Part shown: positions 37,805-49,529 of the stretch, piece by piece
Position numbering within the stretch: position 1 is the first letter of the stretch
How the letters are laid out: every line of letters begins with the position of its first letter
NCBI GenBank assembly: GCA_030549495.1
Contig: JAUIRK010000157.1
Coordinates: forward strand, 665,501 to 729,500
Reading direction: 5' to 3'
DNA length: 64,000 bases
DNA from: Nectonema munidae
Taxonomy: Eukaryota; Nematomorpha; Nectonematoida; Nectonematidae
The notes under the pieces: generated by a model
Database searches by the model: none
The model's input: only the letters and a program-made list of their open reading frames with translations
Told to the model about the DNA's origin: nothing
Program-made: the position numbers and the translations under genes

Positions 37805-38340
37805 ATTTGCATGTACGCTATCCATACCACGCAACGCTCGCCTGGTAAAAGTGAAAATAATAATGTTCCTTTCGGCGTCCGAATTATTCAGAGGTTCACT
37901 GATCTGATACTGAACCAAACTTATCTTGGAATTTGTTTTGCTGATTTCTTCTTCCCTTCATGTGCTCATATAGAAAGTTTAAGAAACAAAATCATAAAAT
38001 TTGAGCGAAACATGCACGTTAACCCTACAAATAAATATCCATTAGTTTCTGCTTATTATCTAAAAAATAAAGTATATATTGTAAGATGGCATGAAAATGT
38101 TCCTGTTACTGTGGTCTGAAACCTTTATACACACAAATCTCATTTTTATTACGAAAATGTTAGAAAAGATGGAAAGTATATTTTTATTGAATTTTCGCAT
38201 GTAGTTGTCAAGGGCAGCAATGTAATTTTTGGAATCCAGGTAATGGACAGAGCTTAATCCTTTTATAACCCAAAAATAAAAGGAGGCATTTACGCCGATG
38301 TTATAGACCTTCAAAAAAGAATTAAAATGGGAAATTATTA
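37805..38340 (+). mobile_element. piggyBac transposase remnant (second copy)
   Basis: The pieces VRIIQRFTDLILNQTYLGICFADFF, then KIIKFERNMHVNP, KVYIVRWHENVPVTVVSNLY and NVRKDGKYIFIEFSHVV fit the piggyBac core between the second and third catalytic aspartates (DNFFSS..L, G..R.NR..., RW.D...V..LSN). Stops and frame changes are present. Confidence 0.55.
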
Positions 38341-38657
38341 GAAGAACAAGCTAAACTTATCTAAAGACAAAAATCTATAGAAACTTTGTACACTTAACAT
38401 ATTACCGCGTAAAATGGCTTAACAACATTTTTGATGAGCAATGATAAGTTTTAAAAATATTAATTAATCTCTAAAAAGTGGTGCATGGATCTACCTCTCT
38501 TTCTATATATATCCTCCAGCTGATTAAAATATTTGAGGTCATAACTTTGTTGTTTTAATTTTTTTGAGATTTCATTATACTCTCTTAAAGGCTATGCAAA
38601 TTTGTTTTTTAAGCGATTTTCTTAACAATGATCATAATATCAACTTTTTTTTTTTTT

Positions 38658-38803
38658 TTTTGAAAAATTGAGAAACTACTTTTGTTGGCTCCGGCATACG
38701 TTACCTCGAGTAAATTCAAAATGAAGTACATTCGAATAAAGTTCTGCCTTCTTTTTACTAAATTACTAGGCGCCAACAAAAGTGAAATGTTTCAATTTTT
38801 CAA
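38658..38803. repeat. Inverted repeat enclosing dispersed-repeat copy 2
   Basis: TTGAAAAATTGA...TTTTGTTGGC.CC at the left end recurs inverted at the right. Between them is the ATTCGAATAAAGTTCT core also found at 30793 and 39803. Probably a MITE. Confidence 0.6.
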
Positions 38804-39159
38804 TGAATATTTAAGGGTGACATTATAGTCATTGGTAACAAAATCGCTAAAAAACGATTGTGAGCTTTTATAGAACCTAAAATATAACTTTTAGCGATCA
38901 TTAAAAATCTATTATATTTTATGAAATAAATTTGACCACTCTCTAGATCATTAAAAATCTTTTTTCTATTCCTTTTAAAAACAAGATTTTAACCCGGTTG
39001 GCACCTCATTTTTATTATATCAAATCCAGCGCAAACTTTATTATAAAAAGGTATCAAATTAAAAGCACTGGATAATCTAGGAATATATATCTTCCAAAAC
39101 CTTAAAAATTTGGACACAGGAGATAACCGTTAATATTTTTAGTCACTTTCTTCCGAACC

Positions 39160-39580
39160 CTCAAGACGATGAAGGCATCCAATAACTTCTCATAATTTTA
39201 TTCACTATAATCAATTACACAACACTATCATTTACCTAGAATTTTCTGTGTATTCAATTTGATACCTTTTTTAAGATTGTTCCATGTATGATTTGATATA
39301 ATAACGAAAGGGAGGTAAGGGTGTAATGATCATTGTGATTTTGAATATTAATTCAATTGCACACTACTACTAGTGTATAGCTAGACTTTCCAGTGTATTT
39401 AATTTTGGTTCTTTTTATTATAATGTTTGCTCCCTCTTTGATTGGATATAATTTAAAATGGGGAGAAACGGGGTGAAAGTCAGTGTGTTTATGAATATTT
39501 ATACAATATACCTAGATTTTGCTGCATATTTAATCAGCTACTTTTCTCTAGTTGCCCGGTGTTTCATTTTGAATAATAAT
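39160..39580 (+). repeat. Diverged tandem array, three units of about 140-150 bp
   Basis: Related units start near 39207, 39347 and 39497. Each has a TAAT..AATT.CAC...TAG..TTT.C.GTGTAT.TAATTT pattern. Inverted segments (about 39000-39070 against 39250-39330) share ATTATATCAAATC and AAAGGTATCAAATT. Confidence 0.55.
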
Positions 39581-39802
39581 AATACTAGGAAGACAACTTG
39601 GCAAAATTCCTTGTGTTTTTGAAAAAGGGTAGAAAAGCAATTTTTAATGATCTCTATGTTATAGTTGTACTATAACGAAGTGTTAGAGTGTTAAAAAAGA
39701 ATCATAGTATATTTTCTAATCTAACGATATTAAGAATAAGATTTTTTAGATAATGTCATTTTTAAAATATATTTGCAAAAACTTAAACTAGGCTCCTCCA
39801 CC

Positions 39803-39852
39803 ATTACCTGCAATAAATTAAACTTTAGTAGAATCGAATAAAGCTCTTTGCT
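39803..39852 (+). repeat. Dispersed repeat, copy 3 of 3
   Basis: Shares AATCGAATAAAGCTCT and the following AAATT.CT...GC with the copies at 30793 and 38702. Confidence 0.5.
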
Positions 39853-40099
39853 AAATTGCTGGAGCTGTGTTTATTTTTTAAGAGATGAATTAAACCAAGC
39901 TGTAAAATAAATCAAAATGAAAAGGAGCAACTTAAGGTAAAAATACTATATATAAAATTTGCAAATATTACTCGCACTCTCAGTGATCTGCCGAAATTTG
40001 CTTTAGGCCACAAGCCTCTTTTTGCAATTCCTACTCACCATCCCAAAAATGATTAACGGCCACTCATCATACGTTCTCTTTTGTCTTTTCATTTGCTAG

Positions 40100-40260
40100 T
40101 CGCATCTGAACTTCAGCAAAAGTCTTTAGCAACGATTTACGAAAATGATGATAAAATGGCTTTGGCAGACGCTGCAACTAATTTTGAAGATTTCCAGCAT
40201 GGTGTTAAAATGTGTCAAAATCAATATCGCTCTACCCCTAATGCCATGAAAAACTTTCAT
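40100..40260 (+). CDS. Candidate penultimate exon, possibly STAG 3' end
   Basis: After acceptor tttgctag the open frame reads (I)ASELQQKSLATIYENDD, then ALADAATNFEDFQHGV, QNQYRSTPNAMKNFH. The phase fits exon n (33290) exactly. The sequence is helical, has protein-like composition and is GC-richer than its surroundings. I do not recognise it in vertebrate STAG. It could belong to a different gene whose 5' exons I missed. The donor after CAT is weak (gtggtg). Confidence 0.5.
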
Positions 40261-40321
40261 GTGGTGATCCTTTGGGTTTATTAATTGAAAGTTCTTTTAA
40301 ATTTTTTATCTCTATTTTCAG

Positions 40322-40366
40322 GCATCTTCGTCGAAAGATACTTGTGACACTTCAAGTCTTGTTTGA
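40322..40366 (+). CDS. Candidate terminal exon
   Basis: After acceptor ctattttcag, continuing the frame of 40100-40260 gives ASSSKDTCDTSSLV and TGA (40364-40366). Another frame reads HLRRKILVTLQVLFEKF..., stopping at TAA 40407-40409. It looks at least as protein-like, but no GT donor upstream would feed it in phase. AATAAA follows at 40405-40410. Confidence 0.4.
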   Translation, partial: ASSSKDTCDTSSLV

Positions 40367-40404
40367 AAAATTTCGTCAACTTCCTTATATATTTCTATTC
40401 CGTA

Positions 40405-40410
40405 AATAAA
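40405..40410 (+). terminator. Polyadenylation signal AATAAA
   Basis: Lies about 40 bases after the candidate stop at 40364-40366, a normal position for a short 3' UTR. Confidence 0.5.
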
Positions 40411-41394
40411 ACTTGTATACTATCAAAGATTTTTTGCTTTAATCTTTTTTATATTTTTTCCTACACTAAATAAAAAAATATTCACTATCGCTATATTTTT
40501 TGGTTTTTATGAAACAATTTTTTTGCTTTTTTCTCTACTAATTTCCACTGTTCTTTTCGAAATGCAGTATCTAACCAACCTTATTCAGGTCCCCTGGGTA
40601 TTCAGTCCATAATGATTTATAGTGAAACAATAAAACTACCTAAATACGTGTTTTACCTTTAGTCTATACAAGCTCAACTTGAACATTTCCCTCGGGAGGA
40701 AGACCAAACAAGATACGTATAAACTTATACACAAAAAATGTTAACTATTGACCCATAATTTATAATAAAAAAACAAATTACAATCTAAATATTAAACACA
40801 TGACAAACTAATTCTAACTTACTTGTTAAGATATCTTCCATAGGAGAATGAGTAATTTTTTATTAATTTTTTCTCCTTGAACCTAAAAATTTCTGGAAAA
40901 GTGTATTTAACTTAATTTCCTTTTAATTAGAAGCCATAAAACTAAAAAATATACAAATTAAAAGTAATATTAGTACGGTATACTATCACCTTATTTAAAC
41001 TAATAAATTCAATTGCGTTAAGAATGTACTGTGATTGAATTTTTGGAAATGTAAATTTCTTTTTCAAAACTCGAAAAATAAAAAATGCCCAGATCCTATC
41101 TAATCCAACCAAAATTCACAAGTGTTCCACTTTGTTATTCACTGAGGAAAAAAGGTTCTCACAGTAAATTCATTCTTACATTGCATCCACTTTTGCATCT
41201 CTCGCATTATAAGCAACATATATTAAAATTGATATTTAAATTGACTTTAAACTGAAAATATGAATCGGGTATTTGTGTGCATAAGTCATTATTTCTTTGT
41301 TATATTCCCCTTTTATTAATATTATAAATATTTTTCGTCGTGTTGTTTTTTAAATTTTTTAGATTGCACATCGTCTTTAAAATAGCTCATACTC
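40411..41394. other. AT-rich intergenic stretch
   Basis: No gene or element recognised. Confidence 0.35.
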
Positions 41395-42470
41395 CTCCGA
41401 CTAGGAAAAAAGGAAGGTAAACGAAGAAGGGCGAGTGTTTCAAGAGAAATGGGAATTACAGTATTTTTGCACAGAAATGAATGGAAAGGTACAAATGTGT
41501 TTAATTTGCATAACCACATTTGTACGCCGAAAGTTTACAACTTGAAAAGACATTATGAGACGAACTATCTATCTTACGATAAATATTAAGGCCAAATGCG
41601 TGTTTCAAAGCTCAAGAAATTGAAAGTTAAGTTCACATGGCAACAGACCCTTTTTACAAAAATTCAGAAAGAGTATATCGCTTCTGTTACTGCAAGTTGT
41701 GAACTCAGCCTAATGGTAGCGACAATCCTACACTGAAGGGGATTTTGTAAAACAATGTCTTGTGAAAACGGCCAAAATTGTCTGTCCAGAAAAAGCACAT
41801 TTGTTTAAAGATATATCACTAACCAGGAACACTGTTGCTGAACGGATCGATGAAATGACAAGTGATTTGAAGAAACAGTTGAAAAGCAAATCATTAAAAT
41901 TGATTAGACTGTTGATATTACTGATATAGCACAGTTTGCAATTTTCATGAGGGCCTGTGACAACGAATTTAACATTTATCAAGAGCTGATCATTATGCAT
42001 GACACTACAACAAGCCAAGCCATCTTTGAGAAAATCGAAAAAGTTTTGGAGGAGTATGATTTCAATTTAAAGCAGACTTGTATGCTTGTCTACAGATGGT
42101 GCAGCAAATATGATTGGCAGGCATAATGGTGTTGTTGCCAAGTTACAAGGAAAAATAAAGAATTTACATCCAGATTTGTCGGTTACACATTTTCACTGTA
42201 TTATTCATCAACAAAATCTGTGTTCAAAGATTTTAAAATTGGATCTTGTGCTTTGTTTGGTCACAAACACAGTGAACTATATCAGAGGCCGTTCTCTCAA
42301 CCACCGTCAATTCAACCAGTTATTGGAGGATACGGGTAATCATTTCACCGATATTCCATTCTTTGACATTCGCCCTTTTAAGTTTATAAGAAATCGAAAA
42401 AAATGGAGTTGTGAAAGTTTCTTGGAAAATCAAATTTTGAGTACCGAATATTCCTTATAATTTTCTTTAT
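41395..42470 (+). mobile_element. hAT transposase remnant (GTF2IRD2/ZBED-like lineage)
   Basis: In shifting frames one reads a BED-finger-like part, NEWKGTNVFNLHNHICTPKVYNLKRHYETN (about 41477-41566). Then come VSKLKKLKVKFTWQQTLF, LFKDISLTRNTVAERIDEM, DTTTSQAIFEKIEKVLEEYDF and the 124-residue open piece STDGAANMIGRHNGVVAKLQGKI...THFHCIIHQQNLCSKIL...NHRQFNQLLED (42086-42460). The DGA.NM and FHCIIHQ..LC blocks are the second catalytic region and the C..H motif of the hAT lineage that gave rise to GTF2IRD2. The C-terminal dimerisation half is missing after about 42470. Confidence 0.8.
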
Positions 42471-42879
42471 TTTTCCAGGCTTTTCTGACTAAGGGAGCAG
42501 AAATAATTCTGACGAGAGGGTAAAGCAAATTTTGTGAAATTGATAGTTGCTATATATATTTTTATATTCAATATTAGGAATTTTTGGGTTTCTTTTCAAA
42601 TGGGGCTTGATGCAATGACAATCATTCTCTATCTAAATACTCTCGGGAGCGCATCAAATTTGGAAATATAAAAGATTGAAGGAATCTAGGTCCAATTTGA
42701 GATAGCGGTTTTTTAGTGAGGATATATCTGAAAGTAAGCCGTGAAAAAATGTAGAATCAAATTTAGTAAATGTCATTCTTAAAAATAGTTACTCGAACAT
42801 TTTCTAAAATACTGAGATGATGCAACACGCCGGCAAAATTGTGCTGAATCCTATCTTTTTTTAACTTACACATTGCATT

Positions 42880-43360
42880 ACCTAATTTAAAAGGAATTTT
42901 ACCAGAAAGTAAATAAAAATATCGTGTTTTGATATTTTGACTTAGTTGCTTGGAGGATTGTTTTCAACAAAAGCATCATAATATATCATTCGTTGTAAAG
43001 AATTAAAACTAGCTTTAAACAACTCATTAGATTTAAAAATCCTCTCATCACAGAAGTCCTCCAATGAAGTATTATTGATTGCATGAAAACAGATTATATA
43101 TGATTTAAAAAATCATACTTATAAAGGCATATATTCGTAACTATCATCTCTCGTTCTTTCACTACTGCTAGAGATGACATATTCCGCAGTTTTGATATAT
43201 TTTATATTTTCTCCAATAAAATTATTTAACCTATATTCAGATTTAAGAGAATCAAAGATTTGAAAAGATCGATATTTACTTACAACTTCTTTTATTTTTT
43301 ATATAAAATCCAAGAAGTAACTTTCTTTGTTATAATGCAAAAATTGAGATCTCAGCTGAA
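42880..43360 (-). mobile_element. Remnant of an unplaced transposase family (copy 1)
   Basis: On the minus strand: LHYNKESYFLDFI, then KEVVSKYRSFQIFDSLKSEYRLNNFIGENIKYI, SLEDFCDERIFKSNELF, SLQRMIYYDAFVENNP. It matches the opening of the plus-strand copy at 48150-49235 (FCDVEFYKEN, LQVMLYYGDAVGNNP) and resembles transposon-borne proteins scattered in cnidarian, arthropod and fish genomes. I cannot assign the superfamily. Confidence 0.5.
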
Positions 43361-43572
43361 TTTTGTTCTATGTTAGTACACATCCCTCAATGATATATGT
43401 GGCTGAGCCCTCTGTACGCGACATTGAGGAACATAAAGTCTGGCGTTCAAATCATAGTCCAGGCAAATTATATTAGGAAATCATTTCTAAAAATACATTT
43501 TTGTCAGTGAATTTTAACTTAGGTGTTTCGTTTGTGTACTACTTACCTACTACACTACTATATGTAACATAT

Positions 43573-44505
43573 GGAATCCACCCCGTTGTGTTTTTTTTGT
43601 TCCCCGGGGTACGGGGACCCCGGAAAAATTAAAATTTACCTCGGGGTATCCTCTGGTTAAAATAGTCAAACGCTGTATTTAAAAGATAAATGTAGTCTTA
43701 CTCAGAGGTTAGAACTCAAAAATATTACGATAAAGTTTTGTGGCATAGATTATTATCTAGACCGTAAGAATAGTAATAAAATTGAATAAAAAAACTAGAA
43801 CAAAAACTCAAAAAATAAATATTCTTTTGTTTGTTTTTTGTTGAATTGAAAAAGGCTTGTAAGTTGTCGAAACTCGAAAGCTGGCACTTTATCATAAGAG
43901 TGGGGGCCTTGGGGATCAAACCCCTGACCTTCAACTTTTAAGCTGAGAGGTACATCCTAACAACCATTTAGACTCAAATAAATATATATAAATTATTTAA
44001 ATATTTTTATGTAATTATTTAAACTATATATATGTGACATTACCCAAACCACTTTATATAATTTTCATAAGTTTTCGAAAAAAATTTTTAACCAAATACT
44101 TAAATAAAATATAAGTGCCAGTATTCAAATTTGAAAAGTAATTTAATTTAAAAATAAGTATGGAGAAGATAGGATACATGAATTACCCATAATCTGAAAT
44201 ATGATCAAAAAATGTTTTGAAGAAAACTGATTCTGTTTTTTTAATCAAATAGATAAATTTGAATTACAAAAAAATGTTAATTAATGACATCTAAAAGTCT
44301 AATTTACATAATTTTTCTAAAAAATTGTTTTATTTTTAGACTCTGTGTTAACTTGAAGGTATATGGGCATAGATAGATTTTAAAAACTTTTTATTTATAA
44401 CTTGCAAAAAATGTATGGTGAAACAACCGTGTCTCGGGGTGAGGTAACATTTATCTGGTTTTACCCCGGGGCAACAGGGACGGGGTCCTCGGTGTGGATT
44501 CTCTA
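43573..44505. mobile_element. GC-rich-ended inverted-repeat element
   Basis: The left end GGAATCCACCCCG and the right end inverted, GAATCCACACCGAGGACCCC, are related. Both carry CCCCGGGGTA and a TTACCTC block further in. No clean target duplication was found. The interior is AT-rich without an ORF and contains a SINE copy. Confidence 0.55.
43825..43976 (-). mobile_element. tRNA-derived SINE, second copy
   Basis: On the minus strand: A-box-like TGGTTGTTAGGA (43966-43955), B box GGTTTGATCCC (43922-43912), the body GTGCCAGCTTTCGAGTTT, then an A/C-rich tail. Head and body match 28041-28243 with scattered differences. It lies inside the 43573-44505 element. Confidence 0.8.
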
Positions 44506-45599
44506 GTAATACATAAACTAACGACACTTTGATTTGTCTCTACGGCTATTACTGTTTATTTTATCTTCATTTACGGATTAAATAGTATTCTTCTCTAAAT
44601 AAAAGGCTAACTGAAGAGACAATTTTGAATACAAATTTGTCATCGGCTCTTAGTCTCTACGCCATTTTTCCTATACTTTATATAGTTTCTAATTTTGTTC
44701 TTTATTCTATATGATTATTCCTTCCTAGCTCTATTTTCATTAGAACTTAATTTTTTTGCAATCTGTGTTCGAAAAACATTTCTAGGGCACACAATTTACC
44801 CCATATCAAAGCTTTCCTATTAAAGAGAATCTTTTTGCTGCTCTTAGGCTTTTTATCAATATCTTATGTTGTATTATGACGTGATAAGAACAGATATCAC
44901 TCTAAGCCTGGGTATTTAATCTTTTCAAAATCCACATTATCAAATTTTATTGACAGTGGCTATATTTTCATATCTTGCCATCCATCGTATCTACGGTAAC
45001 TCTATCCGCTCTAAAATTCAGATTTTATATCGATATTAGTGAATTATAATCTTAGTTATCAAGATGAATATTCAGCGATTTTTCATATGCAAAGAAGTAG
45101 CTTCTTCTTCAAGGTCAAGATCTTTTTTGAATCACTCGACATTACAAGATAATACCAGCCTAAAGCTAAATGGAGAAGGCTAGAGCTTCCGTTCCGAATT
45201 TTATTTCTTCTCGAAAGACAACTACCATGACCATAAAAAAGTGACTTCTGCTCTGCATTTTATTACAAGAGATACTTTTAAATCTTTCTTTTGATCACGC
45301 GTTCTGATTTTATCGTTCTTTTAGCATCTTTCCTTCTCTCATACGCTCACCTTACATTTTTTTACAATGTGCTTCAACTGAGTCCAGAAATGAAAGCAGC
45401 ATGATCTCTTTGGTAAAAAATATATTTTGTTTAAAATTTGAATGGGTCTTTTCGTAAAATTTATCATCAATCCAATTTTTGATTGACATTTGCGATATTT
45501 ATTAGAAAAATATGTATGTATAAGTGATATGTGATTATAAATTTATGAATAGGCATTATAACATCCTCATTTTTTACACACAATAATATTGATGATGAC
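44506..45599. other. Nothing recognised
   Basis: AT-rich. A TCAAATTTTATTGACAGTGGC stretch near 44940 resembles the units of the 46.4-kb array. Confidence 0.3.
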
Positions 45600-46050
45600 T
45601 TTCTTGAAGAGGTTCAGTAAGGGCTTGCATGTAAAACTTCACGTGTGAATTTAGTTACAAAACCTTTTTTTGGAAGGAACTTGCCAATTTGGTTTGTGAA
45701 GTCGAGAATATTTAAATTTCACAAAATAAACAATCTTCACCTCAAGTATACACAAATTTTACTCTTTGAGTTTCATCTTAATTTATTCAGGAAAAGTAAC
45801 TTCCAGTTCAATTGGAGAGACAGTAGTGGCACTGGAATTTAAGAAATTTGCCAAAAAACTTTCAGCGTTAGTTTTATTATTTGACTTATTATTATATGTC
45901 TTTTTTATGGAGGAAGAAAACTTGATCATCAATACAACAATTAAAAAAAAATTTCAGCCCATGAATAAACCTATTCATTTTCATGGAGTTTTAACTCCAT
46001 TGATAAAAAAAACTTCCTTTATATGTGGGTTGCATAAATTTTTGATATAA
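45600..46050 (+). mobile_element. Probable piggyBac fragment (third copy)
   Basis: Pieces in two frames, RKSNFQ, then IGETVVALEFKKFAKKLS, LVLLFDLLLYVFF and NTTIKKKFQPMN, fit the piggyBac pattern Y.GK...GE.VV..L...L, FDN.FTS..L, TGTI..NR. It is short and decayed. Confidence 0.4.
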
Positions 46051-46416
46051 AAATATTACATTCATTTGTGATTTTACTATTCATTCCATGATGATCCTTT
46101 CTTGGTAGCTCTTTTTTAATTTTAATTTTTTTTTCTTTAAACTGTGTGTGAAAAAACTTTTTCAAGCATTTATTTTGAACAAATTTTTTCAGCTCTCAAA
46201 GCATTCTATCTATCATTTAGTCAAGATACATACCTCTTTAAAATTATTTCTTTTGATTACACGTTCTCTTTTCAATTAATTTTCAGATTTGTTTTTTTTT
46301 ATATAAATATTTCATACTCAACATGATTGAAGAAAGTATTATAAGCCAAAATATATTAAAAATTTTTTTTTATTTTAACTATATAACGATTTTTTTTTTA
46401 AAAAAAATAGACATTA

Positions 46417-46860
46417 GACGTAAACTGCACATTTGATTGCCGCTTTCTGACATTTTAAGACCTCTAAATGCAAAATCTCAGTTTATAAATGAAACTAGTA
46501 TGGTTGATTTGATATAAAAATATATATAAAACTTGAGATAATATTTTTGAAGACAGTTTTCAGACGTAAATCGCAAATTTTATTGACACTGTCAGATATT
46601 TTCAAAGGTTAAATCTAAAATCTGGGTCCAAAAATAAAACCAGCGTGGTCGATTTGGTATAAAAAAAATATATTTCATGTAAAATTTGAATGAATGTTTT
46701 TGGAGACAATTTTTATAAGTAAACCGCAAATTTGATTAACACTTATAGTTATTTTCACATCCTAAATGTGAAAAATAAAACCAGCATGGCCGATTTAGTA
46801 TAAAAACCTATATTTTTGTAAAATTTGAATGAATATTTTATTAGATATATTTCTTATCAA
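46417..46860 (+). repeat. Diverged tandem array, three units of about 150 bp
   Basis: Units start near 46417, 46563 and 46718. Each carries GTAAA..GCA.ATTTGATT.AC, then AATAAAACCAGC.TGG..GATTT.GTATAAAAA, then AAATTTGA.TGAAT.TTTT. Related sequence may also lie near 44940 and 45440. Confidence 0.65.
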
Positions 46861-48149
46861 TCAAAATTTTGATTGGTAACCATGATTATTGAAAAAATTA
46901 AATATAAAAAGTGTTATGCATTCCCAACTGTATATAATAATAAATTTTCAAAGTAGCATATAATATAGACCCTAAGTTATAAGCTTACATACAGATAATG
47001 GCAAAATTTTGGTGAAAAATTTAATTTTTGATTTTGATTGACAGTTTTGGACATGAAATGAAAATGGTATCAAAAGATGCAGCTAGCGATTTTAGGAAAA
47101 GTCACGCAATTTGAACGGATATAATTCAGCCAATTTTGTACTTGTTATTATTTTGAATACTGTGAGTAGAAAATGATTTGGTTGTGAGCAAAGACAATAT
47201 TTCTACAGTCTGTTTCATTTTATCTTCTCCTTATTCGTTTTCCAGCTTATTTAGTATTTTCGCTTATAGATTTGAGTAAGTGTATTTTGAATTTTCATTT
47301 CAGACTGTAGAAAAACACTTTATTTGAAGCGATGCGAAGAAGAGGAATACTCATGTGTTGTAAAAGGCGAGGCTTATATACTCGCGAAACCAGTTAAGGT
47401 GTGTGCTTGCGGTGTGCCGATTAAAGGATGTGTTGTTGCTCAGACGCGTACTTTCCATTAAGGTCACGCTAATCAGCATTAATTGTTGCTGGACATCTTA
47501 CACAGGCAACAAAAGAAAAGCATAAAAATATTTTTAGCTTCTTCATTATTTGTGAATGTCATACTTTAGTTGTCAATACTGTAATTTTTTTAAGACACTT
47601 AGCTAAACTTTTGTCACATTACAGACAACTTCATGAGAAATCATATGACTTTCAGATTTAGTGTCATATAGGACAATGTGAGAAAAAATACAAAGCTTAA
47701 AACTTGTAAAAATCACATAAAAGTTTAACATAATTTTTTTTACAGAAAAACTTTTTACTTAGTAAAATATTATTTATTCTGAATTTTTAAGTATATGAAT
47801 TTTTATCTCAAAAACCATTTTTTGAGCAGGAATATGTTATTTCTCACAAAAAGATCTCTCTTTTTTTATTGAATTTAAGAGAAAATTAAAATGTTTCTTA
47901 TTTTGCTATAGAAAAAATAAATTCATTTTTCAACCAAAACACAGGTGAAAATATTTTACGTAATCTTTTAGTTAAATAAAACTTCAATCAATATATTAAA
48001 AAACCCTTAGTTTTTATTGAGTGTTTATTCAACATTTCAACACTTATTAAATCTAAAGTATTTTATCATTATATACCGATCTTAACGTTTTAAAATATTT
48101 AATTGAAATATGTAGTGTTTTGCTTGAAAAAAAGAAAATAATAGCACTG

Positions 48150-49235
48150 TTTCGAGATTTTTGTGATGTCGAATTTTACAAAGAGAATACTCTTTAAAAA
48201 TCAGCAAAATCCTTTACAAGTTATGTTATATTACGGTGATGCTGTAGGAAACAATCCTTAAGTAAAAAATACAAAATATCAAGATTTGCTCTTTTTATTT
48301 TGTTCTAGGTAATATTCCTCCAAAGTATAGATGAAGAATCTATGTTGTTCAACTATCTTTGCTTTGCATGTCTCAGGTGATAAAAATGTTTGCTTTACAA
48401 AAGTTTTAGAGGTTTTGCTAAATGATTTTTAATACTAGAATCTGAGGGAATTAATATTGAAAAGAATAGCAAAGTATATAACTTTAAAGTGTGTATTAGT
48501 TAGCGATAATTTGTCTGCTCATAGTTTTGGAGGTTTCTCAACTTCTTTCAATGCAGAAAGGTAAAGATGCAAAAAACGTAAGCTTTGTTTTAGAACAGAG
48601 GCTATCTATGCTTCTCAAATATAACTGATTAAAAGTAATCCTGAGTTGTCTTAAATAAAGCTAACCTTTTAGCTGTCTCAAATTTTTTAAAGGAGTGCTT
48701 TCTTATTTGTTTGAAAATGTGATAGAATATTTTTTACACTCTTTTTCTATTGATGACATTGATTTTAAACTTACGAATATCTTAAATGACATTTGAAACT
48801 TTAGGAAAAAAAATAAACCAAATATTATTAGGCTGAAGGGAAAAAATTGTATTAGAACTTAACGGCCTCTCAAATGCGGTGTTTTTGCTTTTTCTTACCA
48901 ATAAGGAAGGTGAAATTATACATGAAAATCATCAATTTTGAAAGTGTTGCATTTCTTTTCAATTTATTTGTTGAACAAAAATTGATTTGCTGAAATATTT
49001 AATTGAAACTTTCTTTCAAAATTATATGCCTTGTTTTCCGAGTCATACAACTAAACTTAAAATGCACTATCTTCTCCATTATCGTTTGCAATGTATGAGA
49101 TTTGGTCCATTAACACATTTAAAAACACTCAGATTTGAATCAAAATATTGTTACTTTAAGGGAATTTTTCAAGAACAAAAAAATATTTTAAAAACACTTT
49201 CAGATATACCATCAGTTTCTACAAGCTTTTTATAG
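48150..49235 (+). mobile_element. Remnant of an unplaced transposase family (copy 2, longer)
   Basis: In changing frames: FRDFCDVEFYKENTL (48158), LQVMLYYGDAVGNNP (about 48218-48260), VLVSDNLSAHSFGGF (about 48492-48536), KNKPNIIRLKGKN (about 48811-48850). The open piece at 48987-49235 contains KMHYLLHYRLQCMRFGPLTHLKTLRFESKYCYFKGIF. The block order is that of a transposon-borne family common in cnidarian and fish genomes, where the last block reads MRFEAKHSYFK. Many frame changes. The same family appears inverted at 42880-43360. Confidence 0.6.
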
Positions 49236-49529
49236 AGGTAAATTTTTCGGAAAATTTCTTAAGTGGAAAAATACAGTTAAAAATGAGTTAAATATAATTC
49301 AAAGCTTATTTTTGTTAAATTGATACCAAACATCTTTCGTTTGCTGTAAGTCAATTGAAAAACTTAATATTTGAATAACTTCATTTTAACTAAAGATTAA
49401 TTTTATTTTTTCGAATATTAAAAGTTTTTTATTAAAACGGTAACTTTTATTTTTTATCCCTAAATTTGAATTTTTTTCGCCATTACTTTATATATGTTGT
49501 TGAAGAAAATGAAAAGTATCACATATTTG

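Noticed and set aside
47305-47395. Possible host exon (CRKTLYLKRCEEEEYSCVVKGEAY)
   Set aside because: Bounded by plausible AG and GT and richer in GC, but too short, without homology or a partner exon in phase.
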